64,000 bases of DNA, taken from NCBI GenBank assembly GCA_039090855.1, contig CM077011.1:34615501-34679500 (forward strand), given 5' to 3'. This document shows, one piece after another, positions 31,870 through 42,228 of the stretch. Position 1 is the first letter of the stretch. Every line of letters begins with the position of its first letter. The notes below the pieces were generated by a model. The model searched no databases. It saw only the letters and a list, made by a program, of their open reading frames with translations, and was not told the origin of the DNA. Made by a program: the position numbers and the translations under genes. The stretch comes from Macrothele yani (Eukaryota > Arthropoda > Arachnida > Araneae > Macrothelidae).

Positions 31870-32345
31870 ATGTTTCAACTGAATCGTCTCTTCCTCATTC
31901 AACGCCAAACTCCTCCAATTTTTTACTCCTAAAACCTTAATATCTTGCATCACCCCACCTTCCCATTTTAATTTAGGTCTTCCAATTTTTCGTCTTTCCT
32001 TCCTTACCACTAAACATCTTCTTAATTATTCTATTACTATGCATGCGTATAATATGTTCGGCTCAACTTAATCTATTTATTTTTATGTACTTAATAATGT
32101 CTGTTTCATTAAATAATCTGTATAGTTCATGTTTGTACCTTTTCCTCCACACACCATTCTCTTTTACTGCTCCAAAAATATGTTTAAGAACTCTTCTTCC
32201 AAACGACACAGAATCTTTCATCTGCCATTGATAATATCCAGTTTTCAGAGGCATAAGTTAACACTGGTCTTACAAGTACTTCGTACATCATTATCTTTGT
32301 GTTTCTTGAGATCAGATGTGACTTTAACTGTTTCCTAAGTCCACA
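31870..32345 (-). pseudogene. RTE/jockey-like LINE ORF2 C-terminal fragment
   Basis: Read downward: NRCFCGLRKQLKSHLISRNT, VLVRPVLTYASENW, FGRRVLKHIFGAVKENGVW and RKRYKHELYRLFNETDIIKY, the stretch after the reverse transcriptase in arthropod endonuclease-reverse transcriptase proteins. The catalytic palm and endonuclease are missing. Breaks occur between the blocks. The clade is uncertain. Confidence 0.75.
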
Positions 32346-32397
32346 GAAGCATCTATTTGGGAAATAAACACGTCTCTAAAACTCAGTACTAATATCT

Positions 32398-33660
32398 TTT
32401 TTTACGCTTTCCAACCGTAGGTTGAAGAAGCGTATATGTTCTAGCTTTGTCCGTCTGTCCGCACGATAATTCGCGTAAAAATGGTTCGATTTCGATGAAA
32501 TTTTAGTATGTGGTAGGGGACCACCTGGGGACGAACCCTATTGAAATTCGACGAAATGGGGTCAAAGTTCAGGACAAAGGAGTGGGATCCATTCCATTGC
32601 TCTTATGTGTCATAACTTGCGTAAAAATGGTTCGATTTTGATGAAAGTTCAGTAGGTGGTAGGGGTTCACCACAGTGGGGATGAAACCTATTGAAAATGG
32701 ACGAAATGTGGTCAAAGGTCAGGACATAGGACCTAAATTTATTCTACAGCCATTATCCTCATAACTTGAGTAATTATTTCTGGTATGTTGGAAAGCGTTC
32801 CGTAATCAATGCATTGCATGATTTTACTAACTTATTACAATTAACTTCCGAAGTTTCTGAAGAAGGCCAGGACTCACACAGAGCTGTTCAACCATTGATG
32901 ATGATGATGATTAATCGTCTTTTATTTACGCTTTCCTACCGTAGGTTGAAAAAGCGTATGTGCTCCAGCTTTGTCCGTCCGTCTGTCTGTCTGTATGTCC
33001 GCACGATAACTCGCGTAGAAATCGTTCGATTTCGATGAAACTTTCATTTTCAATAGGGTTCCTTCCCAGGTAGGGGGCAACCTGGGAAGGAACCCTATTG
33101 AAAATGGACGAAATTGGGTCAAAGGTTAAGACATAGGAGGAAATCCATTCCATCACCCATATGCGTCATAACTTACGTAAAAATGCTTCATCATGTTGTT
33201 CCGGAGATGCACTGAACCGGTTCTGTTTAATATCGTCGAAACGGGATCAAAGATTAGGGCACAGAAGCGAGATTTATTTCACAGCCATTATCCTCATAAC
33301 TTGACTAAGAATGCTTCGATTGTGACAAAACTTTAGTATGTTGTTCCGAAGGTATACTGAACCAATTCTGTTCAATATCGTCGAAACGGGCTCAAAGATC
33401 AGGGCAAAGGAGCGAGATTTATTCCACAATCATAATCCTCATAACTTGACTAAGAATGCTTCGATTGCAACAAAACTTTAGTATGTTGTTCCGAACGTAT
33501 ACCGAACCAATTGTGGTTAATATAATCGAAATGGGGTCAAAGGTCAGGGCACAGGAGCGAGATTTATTCCACAGCCATTATCCTCATAACTTGAGTAATG
33601 ATTTCTGGCATGTTGGAAAACGTATCATAATTAATGCATTGCATGATTTTACTAACTTGT
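32398..33660 (+). repeat. Hairpin-headed repeat family H1, copies 2 and 3
   Basis: Two copies in tandem (32398-32840 and 32928-33660), separated by a scrap ending in GATGATGATGATGAT. Each starts TACGCTTTCC(A/T)ACCGTAGG..AAGCGTA, then CCGTCCGTCTGTCTGT, then ~120-bp units with CACGATAACTCGCG, GTTCGATTTCGATGAAA and CATTATCCTCATAACTTGA. Unit number differs between copies. Not coding. Confidence 0.75.
33046..33105. repeat. Perfect 26-bp hairpin inside H1 copy 3
   Basis: 33046-33071 is the exact reverse complement of 33080-33105, loop AGGGGGCA. The parallel position in copy 2 (32500-32550) has no such arm, so ~28 bp was added as an inverted copy of downstream sequence. Confidence 0.92.
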
Positions 33661-33881
33661 CATAATCATCCTAAGCAATTGTCAATACACTGCTGAATGA
33701 AGCTTTCCCCAAGTTTCTTTCACAATTTTCTGTCTTGAGCCAGTCTCCTCCACGTCACTCAGACATGCTATAGAATTTCATCCAGCCATCTTCCACATGA
33801 CCCTCCCGTGGAACTTTCCCTGTCTCTTGGAATTCAATGTAGTATACAGTTGTCCAACGGCTGTCAGTTCTGCTGTATAAA
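33658..33881 (-). repeat. RTE-like LINE 3' region, copy 2
   Basis: Shares CAATTGTCAATACACTGCTG, CTTGAGCCAGTCTCCTCCAC and CTGTCAGTTCTGCTGTATAA with copy 1. Ends at the TA before a Tc1-type terminus. Confidence 0.62.
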
Positions 33882-33883
33882 TA

Positions 33884-34530
33884 CTCTGGTCACAAAAAGT
33901 TAGGGATATTGTGGTTTCGAAGGGAAAACGTGGTGATATGCAAATTTAGAGACTACTGGAGATCGGTTATCAACGTGGGCAGTTACGTCATATGTAAATC
34001 AGCATTACGACAATATACCACGCATCGTGCGAGCTCTGATAAAAGTACCCTGCGAGAATTTCAAAACGGATCATTTCACCTCTTGGTCTAGATGTTTGCT
34101 GGATGTTCCACCTTCAGCGTGGGATTAACCTGAAATGATGTCTAGTAGACGTTTAAACATTGACGACAGAAATAGAGCTGTTGGTATGTTACAGGCAGAT
34201 GACAGATCGATGTGGCTGTTATCTTAGGAGCTTTACAAAGCGTAGTAAGTCGGCTACACACAAGATTTCTGAGGTATTTAAACGTCGCAGATTGACCCAG
34301 GAGTGGCCACGCGAGGATAATTACCTGGAGGTAAGATCGCTACCTGACAGTAAGTACTCGGAAAAGGCTTGGTATCGTTAGTAGCCAACTCCGGGAATCG
34401 CTTCGAGCTGCTTCTGGAGTCACAGTATGTACTCAAACGGTAACAAACCGTCTTCACGAGTACGAACTCAGAGCAAAGAGGCCGCTAAGATGTAGAGCAT
34501 TGACAGCAGCTCAACGTCGTCAAAGTTGTA
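33884..34530 (+). pseudogene. Tc1-like element, 5' half only
   Basis: Terminus CTCTGGTCACAAAAAGTTAG after TA (33882-33883), leader, then MSSRRLNIDDRNRAVGMLQA at 34138. Decayed DNA-binding region follows, ending GVTVCTQTVTNRLHEYELRA and RCRALTAAQRR. It stops near 34530 where the large palindrome begins, before the first catalytic Asp. Many stops and frameshifts. Confidence 0.72.
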
Positions 34531-34619
34531 CCTGAGTCCAAGAGTACATGTCATGAAATACAGAGTGGCACCATGTACTTTTTACAGGCGAATCCCGTTC
34601 CGCTCTACTCAAGAAACGC

Positions 34620-35050
34620 ATATAGCGTTTATTTTTTTGCTGTAATAAGCAGAAAGATTTGCCAAGCTTCCGCACTCCACTGGGAGATTTTTTCAAGGCA
34701 ATGGTAGACATAAAAATGCAGAGAGTTTGAAAGCGTAAGAAACAAAGATGATTTTTTTGAAAATAACGTGCGTGACATCTCGAGCATATTACACGAATTT
34801 TTTCACGCAATTATACGGTGCGCCGCTATGTGTTTCCGTCTTTTAATAACGCATGCTAAACCATTGGTAGTTCAGTACACACCATATCATTGCATGCTAG
34901 TTTTCTGGAGAGGATTTCGACTCTTTCCCTGATGGCAGTCTCTTTAAAGTTCGTGTAAGCGACAATATTATTCCACACAGGAGCGGCCGATGAATGCATG
35001 ACTTCTCTGGCGAGGGCTGTATTGTGAATGTCCTGGCTGACACTTCGCAC
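34620..35050 (-). repeat. Left arm of large palindrome
   Basis: Inverted relative to 37740-38055 plus 39984-40085. A reading frame is partly kept in both arms: MHSSAAPVWN, YTNFKETAIR and KLACNDMV, with 9 extra bases (three codons) in one arm, then CHARYF and later SPSGVRKLG. Function unknown; no family recognised. This arm is contiguous, whereas the right arm is split by the monomer array at 38.06-39.98 kb. Confidence 0.75.
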
Positions 35051-35249
35051 GCATTCTTACGGGAGCAGGCGAATTCACCGAAAACAATTTTATCGAACGA
35101 GCAATTTAACGGAAGGCGACTTTTTTTGTAAAAAATAAAAAGAATGCATTAAATTGAGTTTAAGACAACTGGCCACTAAACTGTTGGCCAAACGGATACA
35201 CCCACTTTAGCGGCCGTATAAAATTGCAGTTTCTCGGTTTCAGACGTGC

Positions 35250-37190
35250 GCAAAAGCCTAGGGATTAATATTTAATGCATTAGTAAAAGGGCAATTATAC
35301 TAGCCTTTGTGTCTAAACCTTATGAATCTGAGCACGAAGCAATATATTCATAACGTTTACATAATAAATCAAACTAATTATGCTACGCTTTTACTTAAGC
35401 ATTAAATATTAATAAACAAGTCAGGCTTTTTTTAACAGTTTTTCTCCCGTCGTACTCGTGTTCATAAGGTTTAGGTACCAAGTCAAGTTAGTATTATTGG
35501 GCTTTTACGTAGGCATTAAATATTAACAAATAGACTTAGGCCAAGACCTTTTTAACAGTTTTTATTCGATTGCGCTCATATTCATAAGGTTTAGACACAA
35601 GGGGAAGTTACTCTTATAGCGCTGTTACTTAGGCATTCATTATTAATACCTTGGTCTAGGCCTAGGCCTTTTAAACAGTTTTTATTCCAACGTATTCATA
35701 TTCATATGGTTTAGACACCAAGTCAAGTAACTATTATTGCGCTTTTACTTAGGCATTCAATATTAATACCTTGGCCTAGTCCTTGGCCTTTTAAACAGTT
35801 TTTATTTGATTGTGCTCATATTCATAAAGTTTAGACACAATGTCTAGTTAGCATTATTGAACTTTTACATAAGCATTAAATATTAATACATAGGCCTAGG
35901 CCTTTTTAACAGTTTTTATTTTATCGTTTTCATATTCGTAAGGTTTAGACACCAAGTTCAGATAGTATTATTGCGCTTTTACTTAGGCATTAAATATGAA
36001 TACCTTGGCCTAGGCCTTTTAAACAGTTTTTATTCGATTGTGCTCATATTCATAAGGTTTATAAACAAGGTCAAGTTAGTATCATTGCTCTTTTACTTAG
36101 GCATTAAATATTAATGCCGTTGGCGTAGGCCTAGGCCATTTTAACAGTTTTTATTCCATCGTGTTCAAATTCATAAGGTTTAGACACCAAATCAAGTTAC
36201 TATTATTGCGCTTTTACTTAGGCATTAAATATGAATATCTCGGCCTACACCTAGGCCTTTTAAACAGTTTTTATTCGATAGTGCTCATATTCATAAGGTT
36301 TAGGTACAACGTCTAGTTAGTATTACTATGCTTTTACTTAAGCATTAAATATTAATACCTTGGTCTAGGCTTAGGCCTTTTTAGCAGTTTTATTCCGTCG
36401 TACTCATATTTATAAGCTTTGTATCAAATCAAGTTAGTAATATTGCGCTTTTACTTAAGAAAAAAATATTTCACACACTTGAACAAAATCTGTCAGAAAG
36501 GCCTGGACCAAAGGCCTATTGATTAATATTTAGTGCCTAAGTAAAAGTGCAATAATACTAACTTGACTTAGTATCCAAACCTTATGATACCAGCACAGCG
36601 GAATAAAAACTGTTAAAAAGGCCTAAAACCTATTTGTTAATATTTACTGCCTAAGTAAAACCGCAATACTACTTAAAAGACTTGGTGTCTAAACCTTATG
36701 AATATGAACACGATGGAATAAAAACTGATAAAAAGGCCTAGGCAGAGGTATTAATATTTAATGCCTAAGTAAAAGCGCAATAATGCTATTTTGACCTATT
36801 TTTCAATACGAAAACGATGGAATAAAATCTGTTAAAAAGGCCTAGGCCAAAGCTTATGCATTAATATTAAATGCCTAAGTAAAAGTGCAATAATACTAAC
36901 TTAAACTTGTGTCTAAACCTTATGAATATGAGCACAGTCGAGCAAAAACTGTTAAAAAGGCCTAGGCCAAGGTATTAATATTTAATACCTATGTAAAAGC
37001 GCAATAATACTAACTTGACTTGGTGTCTAAACTTTATGAATATGAGCACGAGGGAATAAAAACTGTTAAAAAGGCCTAAGTTTGGGCCTATGCATTAATT
37101 TATTTACTAACCTGTCTGTGTGTCCAAACCTTGTAAATATGATCACGGCAGAATAAAAACTGTTGAAAAGGCCACTGCCTAGGCTCTTTC
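35250..37190. repeat. ~119-bp satellite array with orientation switch
   Basis: Degenerate ~119-bp monomers with AACAGTTTTTATTC, CTCATATTCATAAGGTTTAG, GCGCTTTTACTTAGGC, ATTAAATATTAATA and CTAGGCCTAGGCC. 35375-36460 carries about nine units in one orientation; 36480-37190 carries about six in the other, and one partial unit at 35250-35350 is also inverted. The two blocks form a head-to-head inverted array at the centre of the large palindrome. Confidence 0.88.
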
Positions 37191-37424
37191 TTTAGAGGCG
37201 GTCTACAGGGATAGTAGACACGATGAAATCAAAAGTCTGATTCTTCTTAGACTCCCTAACGATTTTGTGATCATCCTACATGAAAGTGTAATCTAAGAAA
37301 TAAAAAATGCATTTTTTTTACGTTCCCCAAACGCTTTTTGTAGACACTTAGCCATATTCCAATTATAGTCAAAGTTTTCGACAAAAGCTTACCCTACGAT
37401 ATTGTATTTTTCGGTGATTGCGCT

Positions 37425-37595
37425 TTCGATGAATTCACCTGAATTCCTAATTTTGGAAGAATTTGCTTTTCGATAAATTCACCTGAATCCTTAATTTTCG
37501 AAGAATTTGCTTTTCGATGAATTCTCCGTTCGATGAATTCCCCGTTCGATGAATCCGTTTTCGATGAATTCGTTTTCGATGAATTCACCTAGAAC
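37425..37595. repeat. TTCGATGAATTC simple repeat
   Basis: TTCGATGAATTC and variants (TTCGATAAATTC, TTCGATGAATCC) recur about eight times with short spacers. The minus frame across it is rich in NSSK repeats and is not a gene. Confidence 0.8.
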
Positions 37596-37739
37596 CGTTC
37601 TTTCAAAGCGTCTAAAGATCGCTTTGCCATTCCGATATATATCTTTTCCGTGTTGTCAGAATATACCAACAATATAGCGTACACACCCGCCTTTTCTTTC
37701 TCACAGTGCCTCTGCTTGCATTTTGATAAATATAACTTA

Positions 37740-38055
37740 ATGAATACAGTCCTCGCTACAGAAGCCATGCATTCATCGGCCGCTCCTGTATGGAATAGTG
37801 TTAGAAGAATTGCCCTTTATACAAACTTTAAAGAGACTGCCATCAGGGCAACAATCGAAATACTCCCCAGAAAACTAGCATGCAATGATATGGTCCCTAC
37901 TGAACTACCAATGGTTTGGCATGCGTTATTAAAAGACGGAAACACATCGCGGCACGCCGTATGGCTGCGTAAAAAAATTCATGTAATATGCTTGTGATGT
38001 CACGCACGTTATTTCAAAAAATCATCTGTGCTTCTTATGCGTTCTAATTTCCTGC
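37740..38055 (+). repeat. Right arm of large palindrome, first part
   Basis: Matches the left arm in inverted orientation with roughly 85 percent identity by eye (shared CATGCATTCATCGGCCGCTC, GAAAACTAGCATGCAATGAT, GATGTCACGCACGTTATT). Breaks at TTAT (38054-38057), where the monomer array is inserted, and resumes at 39984. Confidence 0.75.
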
Positions 38056-38057
38056 AT

Positions 38058-39983
38058 TATTAGCACGTCTTTTGTAAAGAAAGATCGTGCTTATGTTACC
38101 GGTTTGTCCGTCCGTCTGTACCCACGATATCTCTGCAAATATTAGTTCGATTTGAAAAATTCTTTTTGCATTGGAAAGCTTGAAATATGCCAATGATGAT
38201 CCTTTATTTCTTTTTTTTTTACGATCTACCATTTCGCCGCTAGAGGGCATAAATACAGATGATGTAGAATTCAAAAATACGTTTTATTCCACATATTTGC
38301 TTCTAAACATCCGATTGAAAAAAAATATTTTATCTTTCAATTCCATTTATGTCGAAGAGTATTTCAGATATAGTTACTTTTTCAAATTACGCGTAGATTT
38401 TCCGCTAGGGGGCGTAAAAGAAAATTACATTTTTTTCGATAACTCTTCTTATAAAACTCCGATTCGAATTTTTTTCTTCAGCGTATACACCTCCAGATGA
38501 AAAATCTTTTTCATATAATTTCAAATTTTTGGTAAAGAATACTTTGGCCACCAGGAGGCGTAAGTGTTAATTTTTGCTTCTGGTGTATTTGCCATAAAAT
38601 CTGAGCTTCTAAAATATCGATTGAAAAAATTATTTTGTCGACTGATGCCACTCACATCGATAAACCTTTTCGGAATATTTTCTTCTGAAAATATTCCACA
38701 GTTTCTCCTCCAGGGAGCGTAGATGTATATCTTATTTTTGTCAATATATCTACTTCTAGGAGTCCGATTTAAAAAATTCCTTCTTTGTTGGATAGTGTTT
38801 TCACTGTGACATGTTTTTTAATATAATTCCAAAATTTTGAAGTAATTCATAGACTTTCCGCTAGGGGACGTAAAGGTAAACTGCTTTCCTCCCTATATCT
38901 CTGCTTCTAAATCTCCGATTTGAAACGTTCTTTCTGCACCGGATACAGCTCCTGATGGGAAATCCTTTGCACATAATTTACAATTTTTGTAAAAATCGTT
39001 TGGCTACCAGGGGGCGTAAGTCTTAATTTCCGGTCCTGATGTATTTTCATCAAAATATGAGCTTCTAAAATCTCGATTGAAAAAAAGTCTTTTGTTGACC
39101 GATACTACTCATGTCGACAAACCTTTTAGGAACATTTTCTTCTTGAAATAATGCATGGTTTCTAGGCCAGAGGAGCGTAGATGTATACCTTATTTTTGTC
39201 AATATCTCTACTTCTAGGAGTCGGATTTGAAAAATTCTGTCTTTGTTGGATAGTGCTTTCTATGCGAAATGTTTTTCCTCAAAATTCAAAATTTTCAAAT
39301 AAATCATAGACTTTCCGCTTGGGGCACAAAGGTTAATCGCGTTTTCTGCGTTATTTCTGCTTCTAAAACTTCGATTTGAAAAATTCTTCCTGTATCGCAT
39401 ACAAGACCTGATGGAAAATATTTTTCACGTAATTCCTAATGTTTGGTAAAGAATGGTTTGGCCACCAGGGGGCATAAGGGTTAATTTCTGCTTCTGAAGT
39501 ATTTGTAGCAAAATCTGTGCTTCTGAAAACTCGACTAATTTCTTTTTTTTTTCTTGGACCGATACCGCTCATACGGAAAATCGTTTTGAGAATATTTTCT
39601 TCCTAAAATAATGCATGGTTTTCCCACCAAGAGACGTAAAGTCACATCTTATTTTTGTCGATATCTCTGCTTCTAAGAGTCCGATTTGAAAAATTCTTTC
39701 TGTATTGGAGAGCGTTTCCACTGAGAAATGTTTCTCATATAAATTCATGTTTTTTCTGAACGCACAAGTCTGCAAACAGAGGGCGTAAGCTCACGATTCC
39801 GTTTACAGCAATATCTGAGGGATTAAAAACATGATTGAAAAACTTCTTCTTTCCGTCAGATACTATTGTTTTCCATACCGGTTCCATTGATTTTGAATAG
39901 CTTTGATAACTTTAATTTGCGTCAGAACGGATTCAAAAGACGTGCTTATTTCACCCGAAAATTCGGTGTCATCTTTCTTGTTA
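38058..39983 (+). repeat. CTCF-like monomer array element, copy 1
   Basis: ~1.9 kb. Begins with a foldable head (AGCACGTCTTTTG..AAAGA..CGTGCT), then TTTGTCCGTCCGTCTG, then eleven or so ~150-bp monomers carrying GCTTCTAAAACTCCGATTTG-type cores. Monomers cycle through three types, giving a ~450-bp higher-order unit. Between cores is a 13-bp motif: CCGCTAGAGGGCA (38237), CCGCTAGGGGGCG (38402), CCACCAGGAGGCG (38548), CCGCTAGGGGACG (38858), CTACCAGGGGGCG (39004), CCACCAGGGGGCA (39462). TTAT on each side looks like a target duplication. Confidence 0.85.
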
Positions 39984-40085
39984 TGTCTATATTGAAAAAG
40001 CCACCCAGTGGAGTGCGAAAGCTTGGCGATTCTATATGCTTATCACACCACAAAAAAAATGGATTTAATACGTTATATATGCGTT
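39984..40085 (+). repeat. Right arm of large palindrome, second part
   Basis: Continues the inverted match to the left arm after the inserted array: TTATGTCTA, CCCAGTGGAGTGCG, AAGCTTGGC and ATATGCGTTTCTTGAG correspond to 34620-34710. Confidence 0.75.
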
Positions 40086-40890
40086 TCTTGAGTATTCACA
40101 GTGGGGTGTATTTGAAATACCGCTACCCGTTTTGCTCTTTTTCCGCATACTCGACGAGCACAAATGTGGAGGAGATTCGGCACACGAATGCAACCACACT
40201 ATGTGCTGTCGGTAGGATCCGATCGATTCGCTCCGATGTCGTTTGGGTTGGCTCAACAGAAGCCGAGCGTCTTAACAACCGAGCTAAAAAGACTTGGGAG
40301 AAAAGTACACATTCAAGGTAAAGCTCTAAATGCGCGATGATGAAATTCTTTTTTGTGATTAATACGAGTGAAATAATCATTTTATATATTTTTGGAGCTC
40401 ATTATTATTTGGAATAGGTTTGTAAGAATTTCATTTTTTTCTGTTTGAGGACTAATCACAAATTAAGTATTTTTTTCTTCGTGATTTTTCGAAGCACCAG
40501 AATGCTTTGGAACTTGAGATATTTTTTAAACTGGCATTGACTTTCAATTACCTCTAAGAAAAGATGAAATGTACTGCTTTATAGTATTATTTCACCAAAC
40601 CCATAAATATAAAATTTACTCTTGATAGCTAGCTTTTGTCTTAAGAGCTCCAACCGACTGATACATAGACATCATTCAATCACCTGTAAAGTAATTTAAT
40701 GCCTGGTTTCCTCTGTAACAGAAGTATTTCTTCTCCTCTCTCACCATAAAATGGTGGAGAGGAGAAGAAATATCCGCTGCCACAATAACCAAAATGTCAT
40801 GCTATCCACAATATTCGATCTCGCTCCTATTACCGGTAATTTTTCGTCGTATAAAAACGGAAAAAGTGAGAACAGAGTTTTTCCATTAAT
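40086..40890. other. Unassigned stretch with a 22-bp hairpin
   Basis: No gene recognised; the frame reaching 40321 has no family motif. A near-perfect hairpin lies at 40725-40772 (TATTTCTTCTCCTCTC / GAGAGGAGAAGAAATA, three-base loop, one indel). Confidence 0.5.
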
Positions 40891-40891
40891 A

Positions 40892-42116
40892 CCAGGTCGT
40901 GTTCGAAAAATAATGGCCGATTTGGAAGGCAAAAATGTAAGAGATATACCTGATCGCACACAACCTTGTTTTATTCGAAATAAGCTCTTTCAGCAGCTAC
41001 ACCCCTCTGTCAGTGAGTGACAAGTGCTTCCCTGGATGCGAGAAAATTCGGGATTGCAATTTGGGTCTCCTCTCGGTTTCTGAAGGTCTTGCCCTTCAGG
41101 TAATGGCTAAAATGTATGAACAAGTGGAAATCGGTAGGTGCCAAGTCAGGCGAGTAGGCTGGATTTGGGAAGGTTGGGAACCTCAGTTCGTGTGGTTTCT
41201 ATTGCGTCATTTGTGACACGTGTGGTCTGGAGTTATCATGCAGGAGGATAGGACCCTTCTTGTTCACCAAAAATTGCTGTCAGAACACAACTTCTGGTAC
41301 ATTCGGTCAACTTTTTCACATTACGGGACTGAGGTAATGCTTTCACCAGCGTTCAAGAACCTGTAGTGTATGACACCGTGCACAGTCCACCACACTGTCA
41401 ACAAAACACACACACACACGCACACACAGCCACTGTCCAGATCGCTTAAGATTGCCATATAGCACCCACGTTTCCTCACAGGTTACAATGCGATCAAGTA
41501 GGAGTTCCTTTTCGTTGCGAAGCAGAAGGTCACAGCACATCTCAAACCGTTGTTGTTTCTGATGCTCCGTCAGTTCATGTGGGACACCCACGTATCGAGC
41601 TTTTTAACCTTACCAAATGTGGTGGAGATGTTCGGAAATTGTTGACACTGACAAATAGTACTATTTGGTGAGTTCTCTGACTTCCACCAGAGAATTTGTC
41701 TCCACATTTTCAGAACGTCGTTATCAGTGACAGGATGCCTTCCTCTGCCTCCTCATCTTGTAGGCTTATGCCACCGGAAAGGAACTTTTAAACCACCGAC
41801 AAACAGTACGTCCAGATGGTGCCTCCTCGTCCCATGCCTAGACCACATTACGGTAGGTTTGGGGCAGCATTACGTCCCAATTTGAACTCACGAAGCAGAA
41901 TCCCCCATAACTCACTCCTTCCTAACACATTGTGTAGACCACTCTCACACGAGTATAGCAACGACTGCAGCTCAACCGATTATGGAGCGCAAGTGGCATC
42001 TCAGTCACCCGTCAACTCGTACGAGTGGCACTACGAGCGGGTTGGTCTGCAAGCATTGTGAGCGAGTTGCATTTGGCGCCTCAAAAAAATCGGCCATTAT
42101 TTTTCGAACGACCTGA
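40892..42116 (-). mobile_element. mariner element, fourth family
   Basis: 1,225 bp, with inverted termini (left CCAGGTCGTGTTCGAAAAAT, right ATTTTTCGAACGACCTG) of ~27 bp and TA on both sides (40890-40891, 42117-42118). Contains one minus-strand pseudogene. Confidence 0.85.
41060..42063 (-). pseudogene. mariner transposase pseudogene
   Basis: Recognisable pieces from high to low: VELQSLLYSCESG (helix-turn-helix), SVNNFRTSPPHLVRLK, GVPHELTEHQKQQRFEMCC (WVPHEL equivalent) and RIVTCEETWVLYGNLKRSGQ (first Asp changed to Glu). A CA/TG run (41405-41424) then replaces the coding sequence that should follow. The second and third Asp regions at 41060-41340 are unreadable. Dead. Confidence 0.78.
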
Positions 42117-42228
42117 TACACCAAAGGAACTGCGCAAAAGTTTATGAAATCAAAATTTTCCTGGCATGCGAAAAATACGAGAAATTTAGGTTTCTTTCCG
42201 TCATTTCACGGAAATCGTACCAGAAATA

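Noticed and set aside
35250..37190. Regularly spaced repeats resembling a CRISPR array
   Set aside because: Repeat unit is ~119 bp, degenerate, contiguous with no unique spacers, and reverses orientation; the context is eukaryotic.
40751..41020. 89-residue plus-strand frame with plausible composition
   Set aside because: It starts in a hairpin and runs through the terminal repeat of a mariner; no family match, so not called as a gene.
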